Positions 36,292 through 45,592 are shown, counted from the first letter of the stretch. The stretch: DNA of 64,000 bases from Fusibacter sp. 3D3 (GCF_001748365.1 NZ_BDHH01000020.1:22402-86401), one strand, 5' to 3'. Numbers and translations: made by a program. Notes: generated by a model not told the origin, from the sequence alone.

Positions 36292-36398
36292 TTAAGCTTT
36301 TCGTGAATTGAAAAGTTTAACATAAAACTCAGCGATCGTGCTTTGGGGCATGGCTGAGTCAACCATAATAAGTGAGAAATAAAAGCGAGGGAAAGAAG

Positions 36399-37484
36399 AT
36401 GAAGAAGATTTTAAGTTTGTTGTTAATGATGGTGATCTTAATTGCAGGATTTACGGGTTGTGCGCAGAATCAAGTTACAAAAGAGGCTACAACAGCTGGA
36501 AGCGAAAATACAAACAATGCAGTGGTGGCGCCACAGCCAGTCTCACAGCCAACCTCAGAACCAGTAGAATCGAAGTCAATGACACTGGTTGTCTACAGCG
36601 CTGGACCTGGTGGATTAGCAACTGGTATTGCAGAAGCTTTTGAAGCTGAAACGGGCATCAAAGTGGAACTTTTTCAAGCGACATCAGGAAAAATTTTAAG
36701 TAAATTAGAAGCGGAAAAAAACAATCCAATTGCAGATGTCGTGGTATTGGCATCATGGCCGTCGGCTATGGGGCTTAAAGATGCTGGTATGACTCAGGCT
36801 TATCCTGAAGCGAAAAACAAAGAAAAGTTATATTCAAATTTTGTGGATCAAGATTCTCATATATTTGGATACAGTGCATCGGCTTTAGGCATTACGTATA
36901 ACACCAACTTGGTTACAAATCCAGGGTTAGACTGGAAGGACTATACAGGTTCTGAATGGACTGGAAAAGTCAATTTACCAGATCCTACACTTTCAGGGTC
37001 ATGCATGGATTTTATATCAGGATACATTTGCAATTATGGCGATGATGGCTGGCAATTATTTAGCGCTTTAAAGGACAACGATGCAAGCGTGAATGGTGCT
37101 AATACAGAAGCGCTTGAAACGGTATTAACCGGTGCTAAAAGTGCTGTTTTAGCAGGCGTAGATTATATGGCTTATTCTGCTAAAGCAAAGGGGGAGCCTA
37201 TTGATATTCTCTACCCTACAAGTGGAACCGTGGTCAATCCCAGAGGTGCAGTGATTATGAAGTCCAGTCAAAATGTAGAGAATGCACGTCTATTCATTGA
37301 TTTCTTATTATCAGATAAGGCTCAAGGATTGGTCAAAGATGCTTACATTATTCCGGGTCGGTCAGACATTAGATGTGATAATAGAGCGAACATGGATGAA
37401 ATCCCATTATTGAAATATGATTGGTCCATAATGACTGAAGCTCAAATTGAAAATATCGAAAAATTTACAGCTATTTTTCAATAG
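36399..37484 (+). CDS. Substrate-binding lipoprotein, FbpA/AfuA/PhnS type
   Basis: The ATG at 36399 follows a GAGGGAAAG site. The 361-residue product has a lipoprotein signal (GFTGC), a low-complexity linker, and a type 2 periplasmic-binding fold from about residue 65 (LVVYSAGPGGLATGIAEAF) with the family blocks SGKILSKLEAE and IPGRSDI. Relatives bind ferric iron, hexose phosphates or 2-aminoethylphosphonate. The tandem Tyr typical of ferric-binding FbpA is not evident, so a phosphorylated ligand is at least as likely. A 7-bp hairpin (ACTCAGC/GCTGAGT) lies between the ATPase gene and this gene, perhaps adjusting relative expression. Confidence 0.88.
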   Translation: MKKILSLLLMMVILIAGFTGCAQNQVTKEATTAGSENTNNAVVAPQPVSQPTSEPVESKSMTLVVYSAGPGGLATGIAEAFEAETGIKVELFQATSGKILSKLEAEKNNPIADVVVLASWPSAMGLKDAGMTQAYPEAKNKEKLYSNFVDQDSHIFGYSASALGITYNTNLVTNPGLDWKDYTGSEWTGKVNLPDPTLSGSCMDFISGYICNYGDDGWQLFSALKDNDASVNGANTEALETVLTGAKSAVLAGVDYMAYSAKAKGEPIDILYPTSGTVVNPRGAVIMKSSQNVENARLFIDFLLSDKAQGLVKDAYIIPGRSDIRCDNRANMDEIPLLKYDWSIMTEAQIENIEKFTAIFQ

Positions 37485-37522
37485 AAATGCATTAAATCAG
37501 AAATAGAAAATAGGTGATTGGA

Positions 37523-39196
37523 TTGATAAACCCCATTAAAAAATATATAAAATTTGAATTGATTGCTGCGCTGACACTGTTAACGGTGTTGGTTGCAGCC
37601 CCTATTTTTCAAATACTGTTACGGAGTATGTATGATGGCCACACACTTGATGTGGTGGCCCCTTTTAAAATTATTTTACAAGGCAATTTGATTAAGCCCA
37701 TAATGAACACCCTGTTATTGGGAATCTGTGTGGTTATAGGTGCAGGTGTGGTTGCATTTCCCTTGGCATTTATAACAGCTAAAACAGAAATCGGCAAACA
37801 TAAATGGCTTGATCTGATTATACTTGTTCCATTTATGACACCACCTTATATCGGTTCAATGGCATGGATTCTTTTCTTGCAACCCAATGGTTTTTTTAAT
37901 CAATTGGTGCCAGGAATCACTGGACAAGAGTCGTTATTTTTCTCTTTCTTTGGGCTCGTTATGATTATGAGTTTGCATCTCTTTCCATTTATCTATCTTA
38001 TTTTAAAGAATGCAATGGAAAGGATTAGTGGGAATCTCGACGAAGCGGCAATCGTACATGGTGCAAGTCCAGCTTACAAGTTAATTCGAATTACGATGCC
38101 GTTACTGTTTTCAGCCTTTATTCTAGGCAGTTTATTGGTCTTTGTAAAATCCATTGGAGAATTTGGCACGCCAGTTACTTTTGGAAGACGTATTGGATTT
38201 AATGTATTGACCACAGAGATTCATAAATATGTCTCTAGTTGGCCGATTAGTTTAAGTAAGGCAACTTCGCTTGCCTATTTTTTACTATTTATCTGCATTC
38301 TAATTTGGTATGTCCAATCCGTATTGTCCAATAGGTTTAGTTATCAGACGGTTAATGGTAAAGGCATGACTAATCTCAAGAAACCCTTAAATAAGTTTCA
38401 AAAAATAATCAGCTATCTTTACATTGGATTTGTACTTGCCATATCTGTTGGAATACCCTATTTTTCAATCATAGCCACCTCATTAATTAAACTTAGGGGT
38501 TATGGTCTTCAGAAGGGCAATTTTACACTGGCGCATTACAGGTCACTTTTTGAAGTAGGGTCCAGTGGTTCTGAAGCATTCTTAACAAGTTTGAAGATTG
38601 CAGTTATATCGGCAACGCTTTGCGTAATCATTGGCATATTGGTAGCGCTTATTGTAACCTATTATAATGGCAAAGTGAGCAAACTCATCGATTTGCTGAG
38701 CTTACTGCCTAACTCCGTACCCACAATTGTGCTTGCCATTGGTCTCATTCTCTTTTGGAATGCCAAGTGGCATGTTATCTCTATATACAATACATTTTGG
38801 ATGGTTATTGTGACCTATATGACTTTTTTCATTCCTTATTCAGTACAGTATATAAAATCATCTCTATCACAGATTTCTAAGTCTTTGCAATCTGCGGGTA
38901 AAATATGTGGGGGGAGTTCCTTTTATAATTTTAGAAAAATCATGTTGCCTCTGATGATGCCTGGGATTATAGCGGGATGGACGATGACATTCACGATTGC
39001 TTTTAGAGAGCTTGTGGGTGCACTTATGATTTTACCGCCAGGAATGGAGACGTCTTCGACGTATATTTTTAATCAGTTTGAACAAGGGGATGCATCAAAG
39101 GGGATGGCAATGGCTGTTGTCTCTGTGTTGATCACCATAACCATTTTGATGTGTCTCAATATATTTGTAGATAAAAGGATGAATGATGCTAGGTAG
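37523..39196 (+). CDS. ABC transporter permease with two fused TMDs
   Basis: The TTG at 37523 has AGGTGA six bases upstream; a GTG at 37514 is a less well spaced alternative. The product, about 557 residues, contains both permease halves in one chain, like FbpB, with about twelve membrane segments. Each half carries an EAA loop: EAAIVHGASPAYKLIRI near residue 175 and SAGKICGGSSFYNFRKI near residue 455. It forms the membrane channel with the ATPase at 35326. It overlaps the next gene by 14 bases, showing that the hydrolase gene is part of the operon. Confidence 0.9.
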   Translation: MINPIKKYIKFELIAALTLLTVLVAAPIFQILLRSMYDGHTLDVVAPFKIILQGNLIKPIMNTLLLGICVVIGAGVVAFPLAFITAKTEIGKHKWLDLIILVPFMTPPYIGSMAWILFLQPNGFFNQLVPGITGQESLFFSFFGLVMIMSLHLFPFIYLILKNAMERISGNLDEAAIVHGASPAYKLIRITMPLLFSAFILGSLLVFVKSIGEFGTPVTFGRRIGFNVLTTEIHKYVSSWPISLSKATSLAYFLLFICILIWYVQSVLSNRFSYQTVNGKGMTNLKKPLNKFQKIISYLYIGFVLAISVGIPYFSIIATSLIKLRGYGLQKGNFTLAHYRSLFEVGSSGSEAFLTSLKIAVISATLCVIIGILVALIVTYYNGKVSKLIDLLSLLPNSVPTIVLAIGLILFWNAKWHVISIYNTFWMVIVTYMTFFIPYSVQYIKSSLSQISKSLQSAGKICGGSSFYNFRKIMLPLMMPGIIAGWTMTFTIAFRELVGALMILPPGMETSSTYIFNQFEQGDASKGMAMAVVSVLITITILMCLNIFVDKRMNDAR

Positions 39197-40376
39197 ATTA
39201 GAAGTGTGGGGCGGGACGACTGAACATGGTCGTGCCTGCTACTATGTAAGTGTTGGTGATAAATCACTCTTGTTGGATTGTGGCATAAACATTGTCACTG
39301 GAGAAATGCCAGAAATTGATTATGACAAATTGGATAAAGTGGACTGTATTTTGCTAACACATTCCCATGAAGACCATTCAAAAGGGATTGTTGAACTTTT
39401 AAAAAAGGGGCATCCAAAAAAAGTCATCATGACTGAAGAGACAGGTCGTCAGCTTGATGAGATGTATTCAGAAGAACTTAAGCAATATGCACATGAATTT
39501 ATATTTGTTGAAAAAATTGCGAGCCATCTAGAGTGGTTTAAACTGTCAGATCATATTGAGCTCTGCTATGGCGCCAGTGGGCATATGTATGGTGCAATTT
39601 GGTTCTTGATTAAAATCTATGATAAAACAATTTTTTACTCCGGTGATTATAATCGGCAGGTGCAGATTTTACCTTTCCATGTGCCAGAGAAGAGCGCCGT
39701 TTTAGACCCGATTGATCTTGCCATTATAGATTGTGCAAATGGTATGCAGAAGATGAATGCCAAAATAAATCGTCGTGAAATGCACGATCATATGGATCAT
39801 GCGTTAAGACAGAAAGGTCAAAATCTTTTTATAGCAAATCGATTCAGTAAAGTAATTGAAACCATCATACTTTTAAGGGAGCAGTATCCTAATCTCGTGT
39901 TTTATTATGATGAGGCACTTTATTACGAAATTGTTAGGCAAGTGAAGTCCATAAGCCTATTTAAACAATTTCGGGATGAAAGCCTAAATAGGCATTCAGA
40001 GAACTTCAGAGCAAAATGGTTTGAAAAGGCTAATTTTATTTTTTTAGATCAAGATGTTTTATACTTGGAAAAGCAACTTGCCGTTGAATCTTTTTTACAA
40101 AATGGGCATAATCAGATGTGGCTCACATCAAAGGCAAGCTTTATGAAGCATCAAGATGAGCTTCAGGGACCATCTACAGAGCGTGTGTTTTTTTGTGATA
40201 TAGAGGCGCATCAAGGTGTGAATGGTGTAATAGAGTTGTTGAATGCACTCAATATAAATAAGGCTTTACTGTGTCATTTAGACGGTCATGAAAATTTAAA
40301 GAGCGTTAAATTTTTAAAGTCAAAAGGTTTTTATAATGTTGATATTTGTCAGATCAAGGCATCCGTTGCATTTTAA
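39183..40376 (+). CDS. Metallo-beta-lactamase-fold hydrolase
   Basis: The 397-residue product starts inside the end of the permease gene, with an AAAGGATG site. The metal-binding motif HSHEDH covers His60-His65 after LLTH, and later ligands are likely in SGHMYGA and FYSGDYN; the second half resembles the long C-terminal part of RNase J/CPSF-like enzymes but without a clear beta-CASP motif set. No signal peptide is present, so it acts in the cytosol. Enzymes of this fold cleave phosphodiesters, thioesters or lactones. Placement between a transporter and an exported CYTH protein suggests it processes the imported compound, perhaps a phosphoester. Confidence 0.8.
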   Translation: MMLGRLEVWGGTTEHGRACYYVSVGDKSLLLDCGINIVTGEMPEIDYDKLDKVDCILLTHSHEDHSKGIVELLKKGHPKKVIMTEETGRQLDEMYSEELKQYAHEFIFVEKIASHLEWFKLSDHIELCYGASGHMYGAIWFLIKIYDKTIFYSGDYNRQVQILPFHVPEKSAVLDPIDLAIIDCANGMQKMNAKINRREMHDHMDHALRQKGQNLFIANRFSKVIETIILLREQYPNLVFYYDEALYYEIVRQVKSISLFKQFRDESLNRHSENFRAKWFEKANFIFLDQDVLYLEKQLAVESFLQNGHNQMWLTSKASFMKHQDELQGPSTERVFFCDIEAHQGVNGVIELLNALNINKALLCHLDGHENLKSVKFLKSKGFYNVDICQIKASVAF

Positions 40377-40389
40377 TTGGAGGTGAAAT

Positions 40390-41232
40390 ATGAGGAAGAT
40401 CAGAACGATAATCACAATAATTGCGATCACATTAATCAGTTCATACATGATCAGTGGTGCAAGTACGAACTATGCGAATCCCAATTACGAGGTCAAATTT
40501 TATTTGAAAGCAGATCAAGTTTTGGATTCAAATTATAAGCTTAAGAAATCGGTAAGAGAAATTTTTGACATGCCGTCTTCAGTAACCAAGATGCGTGTAC
40601 AATATTTAGATGATGCTGTGCTTGATCTAAATACTTTTGGTTGGTATTGCAGGCTTAGAAAAAAAGAAGATTCAAAAGCATTTGAGTTGACCTATAAAAA
40701 AAGATATCCAATTAATGAGGGGGATATTGAAGCTACATTAGCACTTGCAGCATCTGAGGGATTTGATGCAGGTGAAGATGATTATGAGGCACAAATGGAT
40801 TGGGGATATTCGAAGCAGACGCTCAGTTTCTCCAATACAAAGACCTTTAAAGACGATGATTATAGTGGCATGGATCTTCCCAACTTAAAGGATTCTATAA
40901 AAGTTGCTGTGAATGAAGCCCCAGGTAAATTCGAAAATTGGCAATATAAGAATTGGGGAAAATCTATATTAGAAGATTCTAAAATATATGGTTATGTCAA
41001 TGCAAAACGCTATATTGGCACATTTCAAAAGGCTAAAACCTATATTGAAGTTTGGGAGATTTTGAATGAAGAGGGTAACGGATACGAATATGTCGTTGAA
41101 ATTTCCTTTAAAGCGGACGACTATGAAACGGCTTTATCACTTAGAACGGATTTAAAAGAACTGCTACAAAATCAGAATTGGTTAGAAGAAACGGATATTT
41201 TAAAGACCTCTATGATATTAAACCGGTATTGA
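40390..41232 (+). CDS. Exported CYTH-domain (triphosphate tunnel) protein
   Basis: The 280-residue product has a signal peptide or anchor (residues 5-25) and no lipobox. The rest fits the CYTH fold: a first strand YEVKFYLKADQVLD with the ExK part of the ExExK motif, then VQYLDDAVLDLNTFGWYCRL with the family pattern of an acidic turn, a Gly and paired basic residues (RLRKK), LTYKKR, and late strands TYIEVWEI and YVVEISFKAD. CYTH enzymes hydrolyse triphosphates or make cAMP and are normally cytosolic, so export is unusual. It follows the hydrolase gene by 13 bases after GGAGGTG. It could cleave or bind an external polyphosphate-type compound for the adjacent transporter. Confidence 0.7.
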   Translation: MRKIRTIITIIAITLISSYMISGASTNYANPNYEVKFYLKADQVLDSNYKLKKSVREIFDMPSSVTKMRVQYLDDAVLDLNTFGWYCRLRKKEDSKAFELTYKKRYPINEGDIEATLALAASEGFDAGEDDYEAQMDWGYSKQTLSFSNTKTFKDDDYSGMDLPNLKDSIKVAVNEAPGKFENWQYKNWGKSILEDSKIYGYVNAKRYIGTFQKAKTYIEVWEILNEEGNGYEYVVEISFKADDYETALSLRTDLKELLQNQNWLEETDILKTSMILNRY

Positions 41233-41560
41233 AATTAAAGTAAAATTGAGGAGCGCTACTTCTATTTGTTCTGCCACATTAATGGTAAGTGGACTGCCAG
41301 CCACATAGAATCGTACAGTCGCATTGTAGCTATAAGCTAAATCATATTTTTTTTGTTACAATTTTCATGAAGCCAATTAAGCATTTACTTCACCCTTGCG
41401 CATGAAACACTTTAAATTGAGATGTACGAAGCTTATGTTTTTATAGATCACAAGGATATCTTGATTATCAAAATGATATGTAGTAAACTTATTAACAAAC
41501 TCAGATTATAAATTAGAGTAAATACTTTAAATCTGAAATTTGAAAGAGATGAGGCTGCAT
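41233..41560. other. Intergenic region before the RpiR gene
   Basis: About 330 bases with no supported gene. A minus-strand stretch (41218-41350) reads open for some 40 codons but has no start or ribosome site. No good terminator follows the CYTH gene. The promoter of the RpiR gene is probably within the AT-rich last 100 bases. Confidence 0.4.
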
Positions 41561-42424
41561 ATGAATATTGTTGACAACATTAAGGCGCAATATGATAATA
41601 TGACTAGGAAACAAATGGAACTCGCAGATTTTATGTTATCTGATCCCAATATCATGTGCTTTATAACACTTAAAGAACTTTGCTTAGCAACTAAAATTTC
41701 AGAAGTTACAGTTCTTAATGCGTGTATGGCTTGGGGATATGACAATTATAATGATCTAAAAAGTGCCTTTCGTAATTATATGTCCGAGTATGGTAAAAAC
41801 CTAGTTGAATGTGAAAATGCTTACAGTGCACCGCGTGTTCCAAGATCGGAGCTGGGGAATAAATCTCGATATTTGATGGATATTTTAGATAGGGAAGTGA
41901 GCCTCTTAAATGAATTTGGGAAAAGTTTTGATCCTGAATATTATTTAGAAGCTGCTAAAGTCATTTTAGATCATAAAGACATTATTATTTGTGGAAGAGG
42001 AATATCTCTTCAACTTGCAGAAACAATTTCCATAAGACTGGCGACTATTGGTGTATCATCAGTGCTTGTCAATACGGAGTTAAATGACAGTGTTCATAGC
42101 GCATTGCCTATGTTGTGCAGTAAAACCCTTATTATTTCGATTTCATTCCCAGATTACTATTTTGTAACCAGCAAATTTACAGAATATGCAGCAATGAAAA
42201 AAGCGACCATCATTGCTATTACGGATAGTGAAGATTCTGAAATCTCTAAGATGAGCAATATTTCACTTTTCACATCAAGCGCAACGCCGTTATTCTTAAA
42301 TACACTTTCAGCACCAATGATGCTCGTGAATTTGCTGACATCAGCGGTGAGCATAGAACTAAATGCCAGTAGGCGTAAGCGAAGAAAGTCAAGTGATGAG
42401 TATTCATCACTTTTTACGCGATGA
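41561..42424 (+). CDS. RpiR/MurR family regulator
   Basis: I chose the ATG at 41561, six bases after GATGAGG; a TTG at 41540 lacks a site. The 287-residue product has an N-terminal HTH_6 domain (residues 1-77, with ATKISEVTVLNACMAWGYDNY) and a SIS domain (about 125-260; DIIICGRGISLQLAETIS), which binds phosphosugars in relatives such as MurR. It lies upstream of the oppABCDF-tldDE operon in the same direction but behind its own terminator, and is the likely regulator. A sugar-phosphate ligand such as a muramyl compound would connect peptide import to cell-wall turnover; that link is inferred. Confidence 0.88.
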   Translation: MNIVDNIKAQYDNMTRKQMELADFMLSDPNIMCFITLKELCLATKISEVTVLNACMAWGYDNYNDLKSAFRNYMSEYGKNLVECENAYSAPRVPRSELGNKSRYLMDILDREVSLLNEFGKSFDPEYYLEAAKVILDHKDIIICGRGISLQLAETISIRLATIGVSSVLVNTELNDSVHSALPMLCSKTLIISISFPDYYFVTSKFTEYAAMKKATIIAITDSEDSEISKMSNISLFTSSATPLFLNTLSAPMMLVNLLTSAVSIELNASRRKRRKSSDEYSSLFTR

Positions 42425-42442
42425 TGTTATTAGAGTAAGCTG

Positions 42443-42475
42443 ACCACCTCATACAAAAGTATGAGGTGGTTTTTT
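42443..42475 (+). terminator. Strong rho-independent terminator
   Basis: ACCACCTCATAC and GTATGAGGTGGT pair perfectly around a four-base loop and are followed by a T run. It ends the RpiR transcript. Confidence 0.93.
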
Positions 42476-42480
42476 ATAAA

Positions 42481-42650
42481 ACTAACGTAGCGCAGGCAGC
42501 GCTTTCGCGCAGCAAAACGCGTTAAGCGGAGTGGTTTTGACCGTAAGGGCAAAAAGTATCCTTAAACTAACGTAGCGCAGGCAGCGTTTACGCGCAGCAA
42601 AACGCGTTAAGCGGAGTGGTTTTGACCGTAAGGTCAAAAAGTATCCTTAA
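42481..42650. repeat. Two tandem copies of an 85-bp intergenic repeat
   Basis: Copy 1 (42481-42565) and copy 2 (42566-42650) are adjacent, each 85 bases, and differ at only a few positions (for example 42502-42507 and 42549). Each is far richer in GC than its surroundings and contains CGCGCAGCAAAACGCG and a hairpin TTTGACC-GTAA-GGTCAAA, perfect in copy 2 and with one mismatch in copy 1. A diverged copy lies at 4833-4908. There is no reading frame. Probably a non-autonomous mobile or REP-like sequence. Confidence 0.8.
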
Positions 42651-42773
42651 TCTTTTAATATGGTGCATCAATAAACCGATACTAAGTATAGCCTTCAGTG
42701 GCATACAAAAATAGCTCTAAATAATAAAAAATATAGTAAATACAATAATATATCGCAAATTTATAAAAAAACA

Positions 42774-42803
42774 TTGACAGATTATTAAAGTAAGTATTAT
42801 AAT
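42774..42803 (+). promoter_or_regulatory. Sigma-A type promoter of oppA
   Basis: TTGACA at 42774-42779 and TATAAT at 42798-42803, both perfect hexamers, are 18 bases apart and lie 46 bases before the oppA start codon. An RpiR operator would be expected nearby; the AT-rich flanks show no unambiguous dyad. Confidence 0.8.
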
Positions 42804-42848
42804 TTTCTAAAATATCAGATAATTAAAGTTAAAAAAAGGGGGAGCAAT

Positions 42849-44579
42849 ATGATGATGAAAAGAACAGTAATGGTAATTTTGAGTTTGGTCTTGTGCATAA
42901 GCCTGCTTTCAGGTTGTGGGGGCAATCAAGCAGTGAGTGATACTGGACAAACTGCAAGTAGTGAGCAAGCAAATAAGGGTGCACAGGCACCCGTATCTGG
43001 AGAACCAGATAAGGAACAATATCTCAATACGTATATTTCAGCGGATCCAACTTCTTTCGATGTTTCACTCCGTTCAGACTCGTATTCCAGTACAATGATT
43101 ATCAACACCATGGAAGGTCTGATCAGAACGATAGAAGTTGATGGAGAATATGTCACGTCACCTGGAGATGCACAGACTTGGGAAAGTACTGAGGATGGAC
43201 TTGTATGGACATTTCACCTTGGTGATAATAAGTGGACAGATGGTGAAGCTGTAACAGCGGATCAATACGTTTATTCACTTAAAAGGAGTGCAGATCCTGC
43301 GGTAGGTTGTCCCAATGGGTGGTTCCTCTCTCCCGTTTTAAACTACGAAGCCATCAGCAATGGGGAAATGTCTGTAGACGAACTTGGCGTTAAGGCATTA
43401 GACGAGAAAACCTTGCAGATCACATTATCTGCAGTGACCCCTGCATTTTTAAAGATGTGTGATGCGACGATTTACTATCCGCAACGTCAAGATAAAGTTG
43501 AAGCATTTGGTGAAAAATATGGATCGGATGTTCAATATATCATAAGTAACGGCCCTTTTTATTTAGACAGCTGGACGCGTAATAGTGCATTGGTTTTGAA
43601 AAAAAACCCAAATTATTGGGATAAAGATTCTGTAAAACTTGAAACGATTAATTTTGCAGTTATGTCTGAAACAAGCACAATCACCAGTGCTTATGAAAGC
43701 GGTGAGATTGATGAAGTTTCAGTGGCCTATCAGGAATGGGTTGATAAATTTACAGCACGTGAGGACAGCAAGTATCAAAAGACAGTGAATAACTCTATCT
43801 TATTTTCTTTCTACAATACAAAAGATGCATTATTTCAAAATGCCAATATTCGTAAGGCTTTTACGCTTGCAATTGATAGAGAAGATGCCAATATTATGTG
43901 TTACAGTGGGCTTAGATTGCCAACTTATGGCTGGGTTGTTCCAACGATTTCAGTAGGAGATACTAACTTTCGTGAAAAAGCAGGCGATCCAATCAAGGAG
44001 ATGATTGATGACCTCAAAGCTGAGGGGAAAACACCTAAAGATTTACTGCTCGAAGGTATGAAAGAACTTGGGCTTGGCGATGATCCAAGCACTTTAAATG
44101 TAACATTCTCCTTAGGTGGCACTACGGAATGGTTTAAAACACTAGGCGATTATTTGCAACAGACTTATAAAGCAGAAATGGGTTTAGATGTTAATATTAC
44201 CTTTAACGATTGGAGTCTTTTTTATAACAATGTTGAAACCGGCAATTATCAAATGGGTTATATGAGTTGGGGTGCATACTATGATGATCCCTATGATGTT
44301 TTGAGTATTTTTAAATCAGAGTACGATCAAGTGAGCACAGGGTGGGCCAATGCAGAATACGACGAACTCATTGACAATGCAGGCATTGAACTTGATGCAG
44401 ATAAACGCTTGCAGTACTATATGGATGCCGAAAAAATCTTAATTAAGGAGGCGTGTGTGGTCTCACCAATGCAGACATCAACGACAAATGGTTTTTTTAG
44501 AAAATTTGTGTATGGATTTAATACTTTAGGCTTTAGCAACGCGGGCTATAAATATGTGTATACAAGTGGCAGAAAATAA
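42849..44579 (+). CDS. oppA: Oligopeptide-binding lipoprotein OppA
   Basis: The 576-residue product has a lipoprotein signal with Cys23 (SLLSGC) and the SBP_bac_5 fold, including DPTSFDVSLRSDSYSSTMI, the block WTDGEAVTADQYVYSLKR and NPNYWDKDSVKLETINF. It captures peptides, or dipeptide-like ligands, outside the cell and hands them to OppBC. A GGGGGAG site precedes ATG codons at 42849. It is the first gene of an operon that continues through tldE. A 14-bp hairpin follows the gene, which would let oppA be expressed above the membrane components. Confidence 0.92.
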   Translation: MMMKRTVMVILSLVLCISLLSGCGGNQAVSDTGQTASSEQANKGAQAPVSGEPDKEQYLNTYISADPTSFDVSLRSDSYSSTMIINTMEGLIRTIEVDGEYVTSPGDAQTWESTEDGLVWTFHLGDNKWTDGEAVTADQYVYSLKRSADPAVGCPNGWFLSPVLNYEAISNGEMSVDELGVKALDEKTLQITLSAVTPAFLKMCDATIYYPQRQDKVEAFGEKYGSDVQYIISNGPFYLDSWTRNSALVLKKNPNYWDKDSVKLETINFAVMSETSTITSAYESGEIDEVSVAYQEWVDKFTAREDSKYQKTVNNSILFSFYNTKDALFQNANIRKAFTLAIDREDANIMCYSGLRLPTYGWVVPTISVGDTNFREKAGDPIKEMIDDLKAEGKTPKDLLLEGMKELGLGDDPSTLNVTFSLGGTTEWFKTLGDYLQQTYKAEMGLDVNITFNDWSLFYNNVETGNYQMGYMSWGAYYDDPYDVLSIFKSEYDQVSTGWANAEYDELIDNAGIELDADKRLQYYMDAEKILIKEACVVSPMQTSTTNGFFRKFVYGFNTLGFSNAGYKYVYTSGRK

Positions 44580-44597
44580 TCCCCCAAGATAAAAGGT

Positions 44598-44638
44598 GAA
44601 TAGCGCATCACAGCAGTCTAAGCAGTGATGCGCTATTC
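44598..44638 (+). promoter_or_regulatory. Intercistronic hairpin between oppA and oppB
   Basis: GAATAGCGCATCAC and GTGATGCGCTATTC form a perfect 14-bp stem around a 13-base loop. No T run follows, so it is not a typical terminator. It most likely protects the 3' end of oppA mRNA or partly attenuates read-through. Confidence 0.75.
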
Positions 44639-44659
44639 TATGAGTAGAGGAGATTGGAT

Positions 44660-45592
44660 ATGAGCAAATACATTTTGAAAAGGGTTCTGTACATGTTCTT
44701 AACCCTTTTTATCGTGACAACTTTAACTTTTTTTCTGATGAGGAGCATCCCAGGAGATCCTCTAGCCAGTATGGCTCAAGCACTACCAGATCAGATTAGA
44801 GCGAATTTTCTCGCAAAATATGGATTGGATAAACCTCTATTCGAACAATACTTACTCTATTTAAAAGGACTCATTCACTTAGATCTGGGAGATAGTGTTG
44901 TATATGCGGGGCGTTCTGTAAGCGAAACCATAAGGACGACATCTCCTGTGTCTGGATTTGTAGGCGGTATAGCACTTTTTATAGGGGTTGGCATTGGATC
45001 CCTATTAGGCATTGTAGCGGCACTGAATAAAAATAAATGGCCCGATTTTTTAGTGATTTTTATTGCAGTATTAGGGGTGAGCGTACCGGCGTTTGTTTTA
45101 GCAGCGTTGCTTCAAATGATATTTGCTGCGCGTCTAGGTCTTTTGCCATCTTCTGGTTGGGGAGGCGCTAAATATTGTATTTTGCCAATTGTGGTGCTCT
45201 GTTTAGGCCCAATTGCCAGCTATGCGCGGTATGTGAAATCTTCTATGTTGGACACACTGGATCAGGATTACATTATGACAGCACGTGCCAAAGGCATGTC
45301 TGAGTCACGTGTGATTCGAAAACATGTACTTAGAAATTCGATGCTCCCTGCAGTAACTTTATTTGGGGGTAGCGTTGTAGGTGTGTTTACAGGCTCTTTT
45401 GTCATCGAGAAGATGTTTTCAATTCCTGGAATTGGGTTTTATTATATCAACTCCATCAACAATAACGATTATACAATGATTCTAGGCACCACTATTTTTT
45501 ATGCAACATTATTCGTGGTGATGCAACTGATCGTAGATTGTGTTTATGTGGTCATTGATCCGAGAATTCGCATTACAGGCGAAAAAATATAG
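44660..45592 (+). CDS. oppB: Oligopeptide ABC permease OppB
   Basis: The ATG at 44660 follows AGAGGAG; the 310-residue product has the OppB/DppB plan: an N-terminal membrane segment, the RSIPGDPLASMAQALP segment and five more membrane segments. The EAA loop (MTARAKGMSESRVIRKHVLRN) near residue 215 docks on the ATPases. It pairs with OppC, which starts ten bases after its stop. Confidence 0.93.
   Translation: MSKYILKRVLYMFLTLFIVTTLTFFLMRSIPGDPLASMAQALPDQIRANFLAKYGLDKPLFEQYLLYLKGLIHLDLGDSVVYAGRSVSETIRTTSPVSGFVGGIALFIGVGIGSLLGIVAALNKNKWPDFLVIFIAVLGVSVPAFVLAALLQMIFAARLGLLPSSGWGGAKYCILPIVVLCLGPIASYARYVKSSMLDTLDQDYIMTARAKGMSESRVIRKHVLRNSMLPAVTLFGGSVVGVFTGSFVIEKMFSIPGIGFYYINSINNNDYTMILGTTIFYATLFVVMQLIVDCVYVVIDPRIRITGEKI

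Noticed and set aside
36300..36360. Terminator between the ATPase and binding-protein genes
   Set aside because: The ACTCAGC/GCTGAGT hairpin has a long loop and no T run, and the genes clearly belong to one importer.
39183..40376. PhnP-type phosphodiesterase of the C-P lyase pathway
   Set aside because: The protein is much longer than PhnP, and no phn lyase genes are present; only the general metallo-beta-lactamase fold is supported.
41218..41350. Gene fragment on the minus strand (reads AYSYNATVRFYVAGSPLTIN)
   Set aside because: It stays open for about 40 codons and looks protein-like, but has no start, no ribosome site and no recognisable family; chance cannot be excluded.
42481..42650. 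CRISPR array
   Set aside because: There are only two units, adjacent without spacers, and no cas genes nearby.
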